DNA of 64,000 nt from Candidatus Kouleothrix ribensis (GTDB taxonomy: Bacteria; Chloroflexota; Chloroflexia; Chloroflexales; Roseiflexaceae), in assembly GCA_016722075.1 (NCBI GenBank), contig JADKGW010000001.1:310001-374000 (forward strand), read 5' to 3'. The notes under the pieces are model-generated. The model saw nothing but the letters and a program-made list of their open reading frames with translations. It was not told the DNA's origin and did no database searches. The stretch's first letter is position 1; the number at the start of each line of letters is the position of its first letter. Shown here one piece after another: positions 48,827 through 57,214 of this stretch. The translations under genes and the position numbers were made by a program.

Positions 48827-51800
48827 TCAGCGCTTGCGGCCGCGCCGCACGACCGCGCCGATCGCGCTGGCAAGCGCCAGGATGGCCAGCAGGCCGCCTA
48901 GTAGCAGGCCGGTGCGATTCGCGCTGCTGGCGGGCGCCGGCGTGGCAGCGGGCGGGCTAGTTGGCGCGGGCGCAGTTGTGCTGGCCGGCGCGGTGGTTGG
49001 CGTGCTGGCAGCGAGTGGCACGGCGGTGGCGGCGGGTGCGGCGGCCGGCCCCACGAATACGGCTGTGGTGTAGCCCGGCACGCTGAACGACCCGGCCGCG
49101 TTGTCGAAGCTGGCGCGCTTGAGCAGCCGATCGCTCGATGCCGCCTGGGCCGGGTGCAGCGCCAGGCCGCTGCCTTTGAGCGCGGCGTCGGCGAAGGTGG
49201 TGGCCTGGCTGTTGCCGTTGAACAGCACCACGATCTGGCCGAACCGATCGTCGGGCTGCTGCCCGTCGCTCTGCAGGCGCATCACGATCAGGCCAGGCAC
49301 TTGCGCCGGCCCATTATTCAGAAAGCTGAGCTGCTGCTGCACCTCGGCGGCCGTGCGCAGGCGGAACAGCCGCGAGCTGCTGCGGATCTGTAGCAGCTCT
49401 TCGACCTTTGCCAGCGAGGATTGGATGAGCGCGGGCGCGGGCCGCAGCGCCGGGTTGGCCAGCAGCGGCTGCATGAGCGGCCAGTGCTCTTGGTTGTCGC
49501 CCGCCGGCGGCAGGCCCACGCCCCAGTTGTTCGTGGCATACGTCCAGTCGAGCCGGTTGAACCAATCGCCCGAGTTGTAGCTGTTGCGGTCGAGCGATTT
49601 CGAGCGCAAGATCTCGTCGCCGGCGTGGATGAACGGCACGCCCTGGCTTAGCAGCGCCAGGCTCAGGCCCAGGTTGGCCATGCGCGCGCGCGTCTCGATC
49701 GGCGCGCTGGTGGGCGCCTTGAGCTGCACCGCGTCGAACAGCGTCTCGTTGTCGTGGGCCGACACGTACACAATGTTCTCTTGCGGGTCGAGCGTGTAGC
49801 CGGCCGGCCGGCCGTTGTACTGCACCTGCTCGCCGGTTTTGGCCTCGCCATTCTGGTTGGTCAGCGTGTAGGTCTTCAGGTTGCCGGCCAGGCCTAGCTT
49901 GATCCAGTCGGTGTACTTCAGCAGCAGGTCTTTCTGCTCGTCGGGCGTACCCTGCGCGATGCCATTGGGCGCGCTCAGCAGCCCGGTGGCGAAGCCCTGC
50001 TCCTGGATTCCGCTGAACGGCCCGCCGCCGCGCACGGCATCGCGCAGGCGGTCGTTGAAGGTGCCGATGCCGGTGCCGGCCATGTTGAGCTGGGTGGCGT
50101 TCTTGCCGCGCGCGTTGTTGGCCACTTCGCCGAAGTCCCAGCCCTCGCCGTACAGGTAGATCTGTTTGCCATCGACACCATCGCGCGCGGGCGTCAGCGT
50201 GTCGAGCGCAGCGCGGATCGCCTGCATGGTATCGACCATATGGTGGCCCATCAGGTCGAAGCGGAAGCCATCGACTTTATAGGCCACCGCCCAGGTGCGC
50301 AGCGAGTCGATCATCAGCTTTCGCATCATGGCGTGCTCGCTGGCAGTATTCTGGCAGCAGGTGCTGGTTTCGACCGCGCCGTCGTTATTCAGGCGGTAGT
50401 AATAGCCCGGCACGATCTTGTCGAACACCGATTTTCCGTCCTGGCCGCTGGCGCTGGTGTGGTTGTACACCACATCCATCACCGTGCGCAGGCCGGCCGC
50501 GCCGAGCGATTGGACCATGGCGCGAAACTCGCGGATGCGCGCGGGGCCGTTCGGGTCGCTGGCGTAGCTGCCTTCGGGCGTGGTGTAGTGGAACGGGTCG
50601 TAGCCCCAGTTGTAGCCGTCTTTGTCGCGCAGCGGGCCGATCAGCGCCTGCTGCTGGTCGGAGTCGGGCGGCAGCGCGGCCAGTGTGGCCGGGTCGGGCT
50701 CCTGGCGCCTGGCGCGGTCTTCTTCGATCGAGGCCAGGTCGAAGGCCGGCAGCAGGTGGACGTGCGTCACCCCGGCGGCGGCCAGCCGCTTGAGGTGGCG
50801 CATGCCGTTCGATTCGGCGTGGGTGAAGGCCATGAAGGTGCCGCGCTCGGCCGCCGGCACGCTTGTGTCGAAGATGCTGAAATCGCGCATGTGCAGCTCG
50901 TAGAGCACGATGTCTTCGGGCGCGGCCAGCGCGGGCTTCTGCACGGCATCCCAACCGGCCGGCTTCAAGCTGGCGTCGGCCAGGTTCACGATCTGGCTGC
51001 GCGTGCTGTTGGCCGCCAGGCTGATCGAGTAGGGATCGGTCACCAGGTTCTGCACCACTTTACCAAGCGCCGGCACATACACCTCGACCTCGTACAGGTA
51101 GTACTGGCCGGTCCAGTCGGGTGTGCCCTCGGCGCTCCACACACCGCTGGCCGGGTCGGCCCGCAGTGCGACAGTCGTGCTGACGCTGGTGGTCGCGTCG
51201 GCGAACAGGTGCAACGCCACCGCGCGCGCGGTCGGCGCCCACACGCGTAGGGTTGGCGTCGCGCCGGCGTAGGCCACGCCGAGCGGGCCGTCGTAGTGGT
51301 ACAGGTCGTCGAGCACGCCGGGGATCTGGAGGCCGGCGGCGTCGAGCATCTTGCCGTTTTCGTCGCGCACGGCCACGGCCAGCTGGCCCTTGAGCATGGC
51401 CGGCAGGTTGGCCAGCGCAGCGGGCGGCAGCTTGAGCGCGGTGAAGCTGCCCAGGTGTGGGAACTGCTTGATCACCGCGTCGCCCGGCCCGCTGCGCGAG
51501 AAGGCCAGCGGCAGCTCGGTGCCGCCGGTGATCCCGGCTGCGCGCAGATCGAGCTTGCCGCCGGGGTCGTAGAACAGCGAGTAGCGGTATTTCGGCGAGC
51601 CAATCACATTCCACGAGATCGTGTCTTTGGCGACCCAATGCGCGCGGGCTTTGCGCAGGTCGCCCTTGGGCGCGCCTTCGGTGCTGATTGTGAGCATATG
51701 TGTGCTGCCATCGTAGCCGAAAAAGATCTCGTCGCCGGTTTTACTCACGCTGAAGGCCACTGCCGGGCCGTCTTGCGCGCCGCCGGCGCCATACACTGCG

Positions 51801-52387
51801 GCAGCCGGGCCGTTCACCTGCACACGCGCGTCGTAGCTGCCGGCCGGGATGGTGCTGGTGATCAGCGCGAACGTGCCGTCGCCGTCGGGATCCTGCAGCC
51901 ATGCGCCGGGGCAGGTGGCGGCCCGGTCGCCGCCGCAGCCGATCGCCGGGCTGAAGCTGCCGATCACAGTCGCGAATGGCGATCCGGCGCTGTCGGCAAC
52001 CCAGTGGGTGCGGTGGTCGTAGCGGAAGGTCACGCGGGCGGGCTGGCTGAGCACGAGCGGGATGTTTGCGCCACCGCGGGCGGCGTTCAGGCCATAGTTT
52101 TCGTCCCAGGTTTTGTTCAGCGCGGCCTTATATTCGTACGCGCCGGCTGGCAGCTCGAAGGTGCCCTCCCAGATCCCGGCCTGCGCATCGTAGGTTAGAA
52201 AGGTCTTCTCGCAGGCCGGCTGCCAGTCGCCGTCGCAGCCGAGCTTGCTCTGGATGGTGCCGGGGATGCTCACTGTGGTTGGCTCGGGCGAGCCCTGGGC
52301 GTGCGCGGGCCAGGCGGGCAGCCGCACGGTGAGCAGCAGCACCAGGGCCAGGGCGCTCAGCCGCGCATACGATCGTCGGCACATCAT
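48827..52387 (-). CDS. Surface-anchored type I pullulanase (GH13) with X25 modules
   Basis: A 1186-residue secreted debranching enzyme. Signal peptide about 1-30 (LALVLLLTVRLPAWPAHAQ). Two X25-like beta modules (about 40-130, GDWQPACEKTFLTYD; about 135-235) precede a CBM48/early-set region (TLRVWAPTARAVALHLF) and the catalytic barrel: YNWGYDPFHYTTPEGSYASDP, nucleophile Asp in DGFRFDLMGHH (about 707), acid/base Glu in YGEGWDFGE (about 751) and the third Asp in SAHDNETLFD (about 878). The C-terminus is a Pro/Thr/Ala-rich linker, a hydrophobic helix (LLLGGLLAILALASAIGAVV) and RRGRKR, so the enzyme stays tethered outside. ATG after GAGGAGC. Confidence 0.95.
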   Translation of the reverse strand: MMCRRSYARLSALALVLLLTVRLPAWPAHAQGSPEPTTVSIPGTIQSKLGCDGDWQPACEKTFLTYDAQAGIWEGTFELPAGAYEYKAALNKTWDENYGLNAARGGANIPLVLSQPARVTFRYDHRTHWVADSAGSPFATVIGSFSPAIGCGGDRAATCPGAWLQDPDGDGTFALITSTIPAGSYDARVQVNGPAAAVYGAGGAQDGPAVAFSVSKTGDEIFFGYDGSTHMLTISTEGAPKGDLRKARAHWVAKDTISWNVIGSPKYRYSLFYDPGGKLDLRAAGITGGTELPLAFSRSGPGDAVIKQFPHLGSFTALKLPPAALANLPAMLKGQLAVAVRDENGKMLDAAGLQIPGVLDDLYHYDGPLGVAYAGATPTLRVWAPTARAVALHLFADATTSVSTTVALRADPASGVWSAEGTPDWTGQYYLYEVEVYVPALGKVVQNLVTDPYSISLAANSTRSQIVNLADASLKPAGWDAVQKPALAAPEDIVLYELHMRDFSIFDTSVPAAERGTFMAFTHAESNGMRHLKRLAAAGVTHVHLLPAFDLASIEEDRARRQEPDPATLAALPPDSDQQQALIGPLRDKDGYNWGYDPFHYTTPEGSYASDPNGPARIREFRAMVQSLGAAGLRTVMDVVYNHTSASGQDGKSVFDKIVPGYYYRLNNDGAVETSTCCQNTASEHAMMRKLMIDSLRTWAVAYKVDGFRFDLMGHHMVDTMQAIRAALDTLTPARDGVDGKQIYLYGEGWDFGEVANNARGKNATQLNMAGTGIGTFNDRLRDAVRGGGPFSGIQEQGFATGLLSAPNGIAQGTPDEQKDLLLKYTDWIKLGLAGNLKTYTLTNQNGEAKTGEQVQYNGRPAGYTLDPQENIVYVSAHDNETLFDAVQLKAPTSAPIETRARMANLGLSLALLSQGVPFIHAGDEILRSKSLDRNSYNSGDWFNRLDWTYATNNWGVGLPPAGDNQEHWPLMQPLLANPALRPAPALIQSSLAKVEELLQIRSSSRLFRLRTAAEVQQQLSFLNNGPAQVPGLIVMRLQSDGQQPDDRFGQIVVLFNGNSQATTFADAALKGSGLALHPAQAASSDRLLKRASFDNAAGSFSVPGYTTAVFVGPAAAPAATAVPLAASTPTTAPASTTAPAPTSPPAATPAPASSANRTGLLLGGLLAILALASAIGAVVRRGRKR

Positions 52388-52482
52388 ATGGTGCTCCTCG
52401 GGTAGCGCAGCGGCGCATACATAAAGCGGTTTAGGCCGAAGTTCGAGCTACGGGAATGGAGCGATTATAGCATAAGAATTGG

Positions 52483-53331
52483 CTAGTGCTCGGCACCACG
52501 CCGGCTCAGCAAGCCTTTCACCACCAGCAGCACGCCGAACGAGATCGCCAGCAGAATGAGCGCGAGCGTCAGCGACACATTCAGGTCGATCTCGAAGCCG
52601 ATATAGATCGCCAGCGGCATGGTTTGGGTGCGGCCGGGGAAGTTGCCGGCGAAGATGATCGTGGCGCCGAACTCGCCCAGCGCGCGCGCCCAGGCCATTA
52701 CTGCGCCGCCCAGCAGCGCCGGCCAGGCCAGGGGTACGGTGATGTGGCCGAACACTTGCAGGGCGCGCGCGCCATCGAGCGCGGCCGCCTGCTCGAGCTC
52801 GCGGTCGACGCTTGTGAAGCCGGCGATGGCCGCCTTGATATAGAACGGCGCGGCGACGAACAGCTGGGCCAGCACCACCGCCGCCTGTGTGAAGGCGATC
52901 TCGATCGAGGCCTCGTTGAGGTAGCGGCCGATCAGCCCGCGCCGGCCAAAGGCGATCAGCAGCGCGATGCCGGCGACAGCCGGCGGCAGCACCATGGGTA
53001 GGTCGAGCAGCGTGTCGAGCGCCGCGCGCCCGCGAAAGCGCCGGCGCGCCAGCAGGTAGGCTACCGGTGTGCCGCCCAGCACCGTCACCCCGATCGTCGT
53101 GGCGGTGGTGCGCATGCTCAGGCTGATCGCCTGCGCCACGCTCGGCCCGGCCAGGTTGGCCAGCAGCATGGCTGGCGAGCTGCGCGCAACCAGCGCAACC
53201 AGCGGCAGCAGCAGAAACAGCAGCATGGGCAGGCTGGCCAGCACCAGCAGCCAGGTGTGCCGCCGCGACTGCGGCGCCAGCGCGCGGGCGGCTTGGTCGG
53301 CCTGGGCAGCGCGCAATAATTGGTCGGCCAT
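52483..53331 (-). CDS. ModB-type (molybdate/tungstate) ABC permease, without partners
   Basis: A 282-residue inner-membrane permease with about six helices. The EAA loop (ELEQAAALDGARALQVFGHITVPLAWPALLGG) and the ModB/CysT signature ARALGEFGATIIFAGNFPGRTQTMPLAIY are clear. ModB needs the binding protein ModA and ATPase ModC; neither is encoded in the window beside it. The upstream gene on the same strand, 18 bases away, is a PadR-family regulator, so the pair may form an operon with the ABC ATPase elsewhere. ATG follows GGGAGCT. Confidence 0.9.
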   Translation of the reverse strand: MADQLLRAAQADQAARALAPQSRRHTWLLVLASLPMLLFLLLPLVALVARSSPAMLLANLAGPSVAQAISLSMRTTATTIGVTVLGGTPVAYLLARRRFRGRAALDTLLDLPMVLPPAVAGIALLIAFGRRGLIGRYLNEASIEIAFTQAAVVLAQLFVAAPFYIKAAIAGFTSVDRELEQAAALDGARALQVFGHITVPLAWPALLGGAVMAWARALGEFGATIIFAGNFPGRTQTMPLAIYIGFEIDLNVSLTLALILLAISFGVLLVVKGLLSRRGAEH

Positions 53332-53349
53332 AGCTCCCTACCCGCCGGC

Positions 53350-53895
53350 TTAATCTGTGTTCAACACCAGCTCGCTTGTGTGGAGCCAGGCCAGGATGGC
53401 GCGGATCTGGCCGATCCGAAAATCGAGCACCAGCCACTCGTAGGGCCTGGCGTTGCGCAGCGGCTCGGCCTGGGCTTCGAGGCTGCACAGCCAGGCCCGG
53501 CAGGCGTCGCGCTGGCGCTCGAGCAGCGCGGCCGCCAGCTCTGGCGATTCCTGGCGTGCGAAGAACAGCTTGGCCAGAAACTCGATCCGGAAGTCGCGCC
53601 CGTGCTGCACTGGCGCTGCGACCCACTCGGCAAAGGCGGCCCGGCCGGCAGCGGTGAGCGCGAGCAGGCGCCGGGGCGGCCCGCCGCTGGGTGGCTCGGG
53701 CACACCCGCGATGTAGCCGGCCTGCTCGAGCCGGCCAAGCAGCGCATAGGCCTGGCTCTGCTTCACGTGCCACACCAGGCCCAACGCTTCGGCCTGCAGC
53801 AGGTGCTGGTGGATCTCGTAGGCGTGGCTGGGCTGCTGGCGCAAAAACCCCAGCAGCGCATGCTCGATCGCCAGGGGCTGTTTGCGCATCGGCAT
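53350..53895 (-). CDS. PadR-family transcriptional regulator
   Basis: A 181-residue regulator. N-terminal winged helix: LAIEHALLGFLRQQPSHAYEIHQHLL, WHVKQSQAYALLGRLEQAGYIAG (recognition helix and wing), followed by the helical C-terminal dimerisation region (FLAKLFFARQESPELAAALLERQRDACRAWL). PadR proteins repress phenolic, multidrug or other genes and respond to small ligands. It is upstream of a ModB-type permease and likely controls it. Two ATGs are possible (MPMRKQ or MRKQ); neither has a strong site. A candidate operator lies at 53916-53936. Confidence 0.9.
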   Translation of the reverse strand: MPMRKQPLAIEHALLGFLRQQPSHAYEIHQHLLQAEALGLVWHVKQSQAYALLGRLEQAGYIAGVPEPPSGGPPRRLLALTAAGRAAFAEWVAAPVQHGRDFRIEFLAKLFFARQESPELAAALLERQRDACRAWLCSLEAQAEPLRNARPYEWLVLDFRIGQIRAILAWLHTSELVLNTD

Positions 53896-53915
53896 ACGCA
53901 CCCAAACTACTCACA

Positions 53916-53936
53916 CGATAAGTAGCGCGATTATCG
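53916..53936. promoter_or_regulatory. Candidate PadR operator
   Basis: CGATAA, nine bases, TTATCG; the half-sites are exact inverted repeats 20 bases before the PadR start. PadR sites are often inverted repeats but with other spacing, so this is tentative. Confidence 0.35.
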
Positions 53937-54028
53937 CATGCGCGGGTACACGTGTCAATGCCACGCGCTATGCAGCCGGTGGGCCGCCGCATGCGCGCGG
54001 CTGCGTACGCCCTACAGGTGCTAAAAAA

Positions 54029-54059
54029 CTTGACAGTAACACACTCAAGTTTATATAAT
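54029..54059 (+). promoter_or_regulatory. HAIR operator overlapping a near-consensus promoter for dnaJ-hspR
   Basis: CTTGACA, seven bases, ACTCAAG at 54029-54049 matches the HspR HAIR element (CTTGAGT-N7-ACTCAAG) with only two changes in the first half-site. TTGACA (54030-54035), 18 bases, TATAAT (54054-54059) is an ideal housekeeping promoter, and its -35 sits inside the operator. An HspR gene is second in the operon it precedes, so autorepression is expected. Confidence 0.85.
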
Positions 54060-54096
54060 AGAGGCAGAATTTCGCACACCGAGGAGTCGTTTTGAT

Positions 54097-54993
54097 ATGG
54101 ACTACCGCGACTACTATCAGGTGCTTGGCGTCGAGCGCGGGGCGCAGGAGGCAGAGATCAAGAAGGCGTACCGCAAGCTGGCGCGCAAGTATCACCCGGA
54201 TATCAATCCAGGTAACAAGGCTGCCGAGGCCAAGTTCAAAGAGATCAACGAAGCGTACGAGGTGCTCTCGGACAAAGAGAAGCGCGAGAAGTACGATCGC
54301 TTTGGCCGCGATTGGCAGCGCTATCAGCAGCCTGGCCCGGCCGGCTGGGGCGACGCCGGCGCGGGTGGCGTGCCATTCGGCGGCGGCGGCGATTTCTCCG
54401 ATTTCTTCGAGACGCTATTCGGCGGCGGGCGCGCGCCTGGCCGCAGCCAGGCCAGCTTCCGCATGGATGGCCAGCCGGTTGAGCATGAGGCCGAGATCAC
54501 GCTGGAAGAGGCCTTCAGCGGCACCCAGCGCATGCTCCAATTCAGCAACCCGAATGGTACGCCGCGCACAATCACGGTCAAGGTGCCGCCGGGGGTCGAA
54601 ACCGGCTCGCGCGTGCGCGTGGCCGGCGAGGGCGCGCCTGGCGTTGGCGGCGGCAAGCGCGGCGACCTGTACCTAATCATCAAGGTGCTGCCCGATAGCC
54701 GCTACGAGCGCCATGGCGACGACCTTGAGACCAGTGTGGCGGTCGATCTCTACACCATGCTGCTGGGCGGTGCGGCGCGCGTGCCAATCATAGGCGGCAA
54801 GGCGGTGACGCTAAATGTGCCGGCCGGCACGCAAAACGGCAGGAAGTTCCGGATCAGCGGCCAGGGCATGCCGCGGCTGCGCGCGCCCGAGACTCGCGGC
54901 GATCTGTATGTGAAGCTCGAGGCCCAGCTGCCGAATCAGCTTTCCGCGCGCGAGCGCGAGCTGATCGAGGAGCTGCGCGGCCTCCGGCAGTAG
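54097..54993 (+). CDS. DnaJ/CbpA-type co-chaperone
   Basis: A 298-residue J-protein. The J domain (1-70) has HPD at H33-P34-D35 for stimulating DnaK; a Gly/Phe linker follows (GGGGDFSDFFETLFGGG); then the two C-terminal beta domains (ITLEEAFSGTQRML, VKVPPGVETGSRVRVAGEG, GGDLYL-type motif KRGDLYLIIKV). The four-cysteine zinc finger of classical DnaJ is absent, as in CbpA. It has its own HAIR operator and is first in an operon with hspR; no dnaK or grpE is nearby. The start ATG is 11 bases after GAGGAG. Confidence 0.95.
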   Translation: MDYRDYYQVLGVERGAQEAEIKKAYRKLARKYHPDINPGNKAAEAKFKEINEAYEVLSDKEKREKYDRFGRDWQRYQQPGPAGWGDAGAGGVPFGGGGDFSDFFETLFGGGRAPGRSQASFRMDGQPVEHEAEITLEEAFSGTQRMLQFSNPNGTPRTITVKVPPGVETGSRVRVAGEGAPGVGGGKRGDLYLIIKVLPDSRYERHGDDLETSVAVDLYTMLLGGAARVPIIGGKAVTLNVPAGTQNGRKFRISGQGMPRLRAPETRGDLYVKLEAQLPNQLSARERELIEELRGLRQ

Positions 54994-55015
54994 CCGGCAC
55001 GTGCCCCCAACCAGT

Positions 55016-55303
55016 ATGGACAAACACTCATATACAATCAAGGTTGCCGCCGAGCTATGCGGCATGCACGAGCAGAGCCTGCGTATGTACGAGCGGCGCG
55101 GCCTGATCGCCCCGCAGCGCAGCCCCGGCAACATCCGGCGCTTCAACGACGCCGATGTCGAGCAGATCCGCTTCATCAAGCGGCTGGTCGACGATCTGGG
55201 CGTGAACCTGGCGGGGGTTGAAGTGATTCTACACATGCGCCGGCAGATGTTCGAATTGCAGCACGAGCTGGCCACGCTGCGCGACGTACGCGCCGGCGGG
55301 TAG
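55016..55303 (+). CDS. hspR: HspR, MerR-family heat-shock repressor
   Basis: A 95-residue repressor. YTIKVAAELCGMHEQSLRMYERRGLIAPQRSPGNIRRFNDADVEQIRFIKRLVDDLGVNLAGVEVIL is the MerR helix-turn-helix and wing of HspR; a short coiled tail (MRRQMFELQHELATLRD) follows. HspR binds HAIR repeats with DnaK as co-repressor. Its operon carries the HAIR element upstream of dnaJ, so control is autoregulatory. The ATG has no Shine-Dalgarno site within the gap of 22 bases after dnaJ; a GTG at 55001 is an alternative start. Length is near the HspR norm (about 100-140). Confidence 0.9.
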   Translation: MDKHSYTIKVAAELCGMHEQSLRMYERRGLIAPQRSPGNIRRFNDADVEQIRFIKRLVDDLGVNLAGVEVILHMRRQMFELQHELATLRDVRAGG

Positions 55304-55351
55304 CGTTCGCCCCAGCAGCCGCTGGCTGTGTTTCCGCCTTATGGCGCTCGC

Positions 55352-55765
55352 CTACGGCGCGCTTTGGCGCACACGCGCGAGGTAACGGGGGTTGGCCACT
55401 GCCAGCTCGTGCTCGGCGGTGGCGCGCAGGTGATCCAGCAGCTGCGCCTGCCGCTCGTCGGCGTCGAACTCGCCGCAGCGGATCGCCTGGCACAGCGCCT
55501 GATTCTGTTCGCCGACGGCGTCGCGCAGCGCAGACCCGGCCGGCATTGGCGTGCCGGCCACGCCCAGCAGCGCAGCCTGGCGCTGCCATGCCTGCCCGAG
55601 CGCCGGCTCGGCGCCGGCCAGCTCGCGCTCGGCGATTGCCAGTACATTCGCGGCCACCAGCGTCTGAAAGCGCAGCTGCGGCTCGCCAATCGCCGGAATG
55701 ACGTGCTGCTCGAGGTGCATGCGTGCGGCGGCGATCAGCTCGGCCGCAGTCGGATGATCAAACAT
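55352..55765 (-). CDS. DUF6285-type protein
   Basis: A 137-residue helical protein: HPTAAELIAAARMHLEQHVIPAI, RFQTLVAANVLAIAERELAG, and the C-terminal LRATAEHELAVANPRYLARVR match the small DUF6285 proteins that are regularly encoded next to aminoglycoside-phosphotransferase-like genes. Function unknown. It lies 67 bases downstream of such a gene on the same strand. I chose the ATG with CAGGAAAAG upstream rather than one seven codons earlier. Confidence 0.8.
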   Translation of the reverse strand: MFDHPTAAELIAAARMHLEQHVIPAIGEPQLRFQTLVAANVLAIAERELAGAEPALGQAWQRQAALLGVAGTPMPAGSALRDAVGEQNQALCQAIRCGEFDADERQAQLLDHLRATAEHELAVANPRYLARVRQSAP

Positions 55766-55832
55766 GATGCTTTTCCTGTAAGGCATGGCTCAGGCAACCC
55801 TGACCATGTTGCCAGCTGTTCGATGCAGCGCG

Positions 55833-56855
55833 TTAAAAATCCTGCTTCGCCTCGATCAGCGTCAGAAACTCCAGCTCGATCTCGGCGGCGCGGCGGCCCA
55901 GGCTCACGTACTCAACGCTCGGGTCGGCGCCCGAGAGGTGGCGGTGCGCCTGGCTATGGCAGGTAGCCGCCCAGCGCAGGTTGCCCAGGATCTCCCAGTA
56001 GCGCAGCGCTCTACGATCGACCGTGCGGCCGGATGCGGCTTCGTACGCGGCCAGAAATGGCGCTAGCTCGCCAACCCCGCCGACCGGCAGGGCATCGTTG
56101 CCGAAGCGCCAGTCGCGCACGCACGGCCAGGCCAGGTCTTCGAGCGGGTCGCCGATATGCGCGAACTCCCAATCGATCACCGCACGCAGGCCGTCGGGAC
56201 CGACCAGCAGGTTGCCGACCCGAAAATCGCCATGCACCAGGCTTGGGCGGGGGCATGCCGGGGCGTGCTGCTCGAGCCAGCGCAGGCCGAATTCGAGCGC
56301 CGGGCTGGTATAGCCGATCGCGGCCAGCAGCATGCGTACGCCATCGAGCGCGTGGCGGGCCGGTGAATGCCCGGCCGGCGGGCGCGGCAGGAACGCAAGC
56401 GTGGCGGTGTCGAGCGTGTGGATGCGCGCGAGCTGTGTGGCCATCTGCCCGGCCAGTCGCGCGCGCGCTGCCGCCAGATCGGGCCGGCGCAGCACGCGTG
56501 GCCCGATCGACTCGCCCGCCACGTAGTCCATCAGGAAGCCACTGCGCCCCAACGCCGCGCCATCGGGGTCGCACCAGCGCGGTTGCGGCGCCAGCACACC
56601 ACCGGCAACGGCGGCATGCAGCAGCGCGAACTCGTGCGCGCGGCTCAGCGCGGCCGGATTCATCGTGCTGGCCAGATCCATGCGCAGTACCAGCGCGTGG
56701 GGCACACCGCCGAGCGTGGCCTCGATCGACCATGTGGCCAGCGAGGCGCCACCGGCGAGCCTGCTCAGTCCAGTCACCTCGGCCGGTGCGCCGGCATTGG
56801 CGGTCAGGAACGTGGCCAGGCGTGCGGCGAGCGCGGTTGGATCGGATGCTGCCAT
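55833..56855 (-). CDS. APH-family phosphotransferase (ACAD10-like)
   Basis: A 340-residue kinase-like protein. The catalytic loop is LVHGDFRVGNLLV and the metal/Asp motif VIDWEFAHIGDPLEDLAW; the N-terminal lobe opens VTGLSRLAGGASLATWSIEA. Members of this group, paired with DUF6285 and acyl-CoA dehydrogenases, take part in acyl-hydroxy or other acyl-CoA catabolism by phosphorylating hydroxyl groups; no dehydrogenase is adjacent here. The start ATG follows GAGGTAC. The next gene downstream is the DUF6285 gene. Confidence 0.88.
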   Translation of the reverse strand: MAASDPTALAARLATFLTANAGAPAEVTGLSRLAGGASLATWSIEATLGGVPHALVLRMDLASTMNPAALSRAHEFALLHAAVAGGVLAPQPRWCDPDGAALGRSGFLMDYVAGESIGPRVLRRPDLAAARARLAGQMATQLARIHTLDTATLAFLPRPPAGHSPARHALDGVRMLLAAIGYTSPALEFGLRWLEQHAPACPRPSLVHGDFRVGNLLVGPDGLRAVIDWEFAHIGDPLEDLAWPCVRDWRFGNDALPVGGVGELAPFLAAYEAASGRTVDRRALRYWEILGNLRWAATCHSQAHRHLSGADPSVEYVSLGRRAAEIELEFLTLIEAKQDF

Positions 56856-57214
56856 ACGTACCTCAGGGTTGCACCGCAGCGGCAGGTTCGACCGTGCCGC
56901 CCGGCAAGAAGTTCGAGATCGAGGGGCAATACCTCACCTTTCAGGTGGAAGGTTTTTCGTTGATCGCGCTTCCATGCGATCGGCCCGCACCCCCCTGCCC
57001 ACGTTGGGAGAGGGGGGTATCCTATGAGCGTTCCAATGCGGCGGCAAAGCCGCCGCATTGGAACGCCAAATTCTGGCCCCCTCCCCTGGCAGGGGAGCGG
57101 GTACGGGGGAGGGGTATCCACGTCGCCCGGCGTGCTGGGCGAAACCATGTGAGAGCAACACCTCACCACCCTGGCTGTGCAAGCCTGGAGGTGCGCTCGC
57201 GCGGCCCCAGGTAT
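56856..57214. other. Intergenic region with long hairpin and GC-rich blocks
   Basis: 359 bases with no gene. It contains runs of C/G-rich near-inverted sequence around 56990-57115 (ACGTTGGGAGAGG and CTCCCCTGGCAGGGGAG) and the hairpin at 57028-57066. Confidence 0.6.
57028..57066. terminator. 18-bp perfect hairpin between amine oxidase and phosphotransferase genes
   Basis: GCGTTCCAATGCGGCGGC, loop AAA, GCCGCCGCATTGGAACGC. It is 149 bases downstream of the amine-oxidase stop codon. No T-run follows. Confidence 0.55.

Noticed and set aside
52448..54079. 543-codon minus-strand frame crossing modB, padR and the operator
   Set aside because: Out of frame with both supported genes; would run through the dnaJ promoter and has no recognisable domain.
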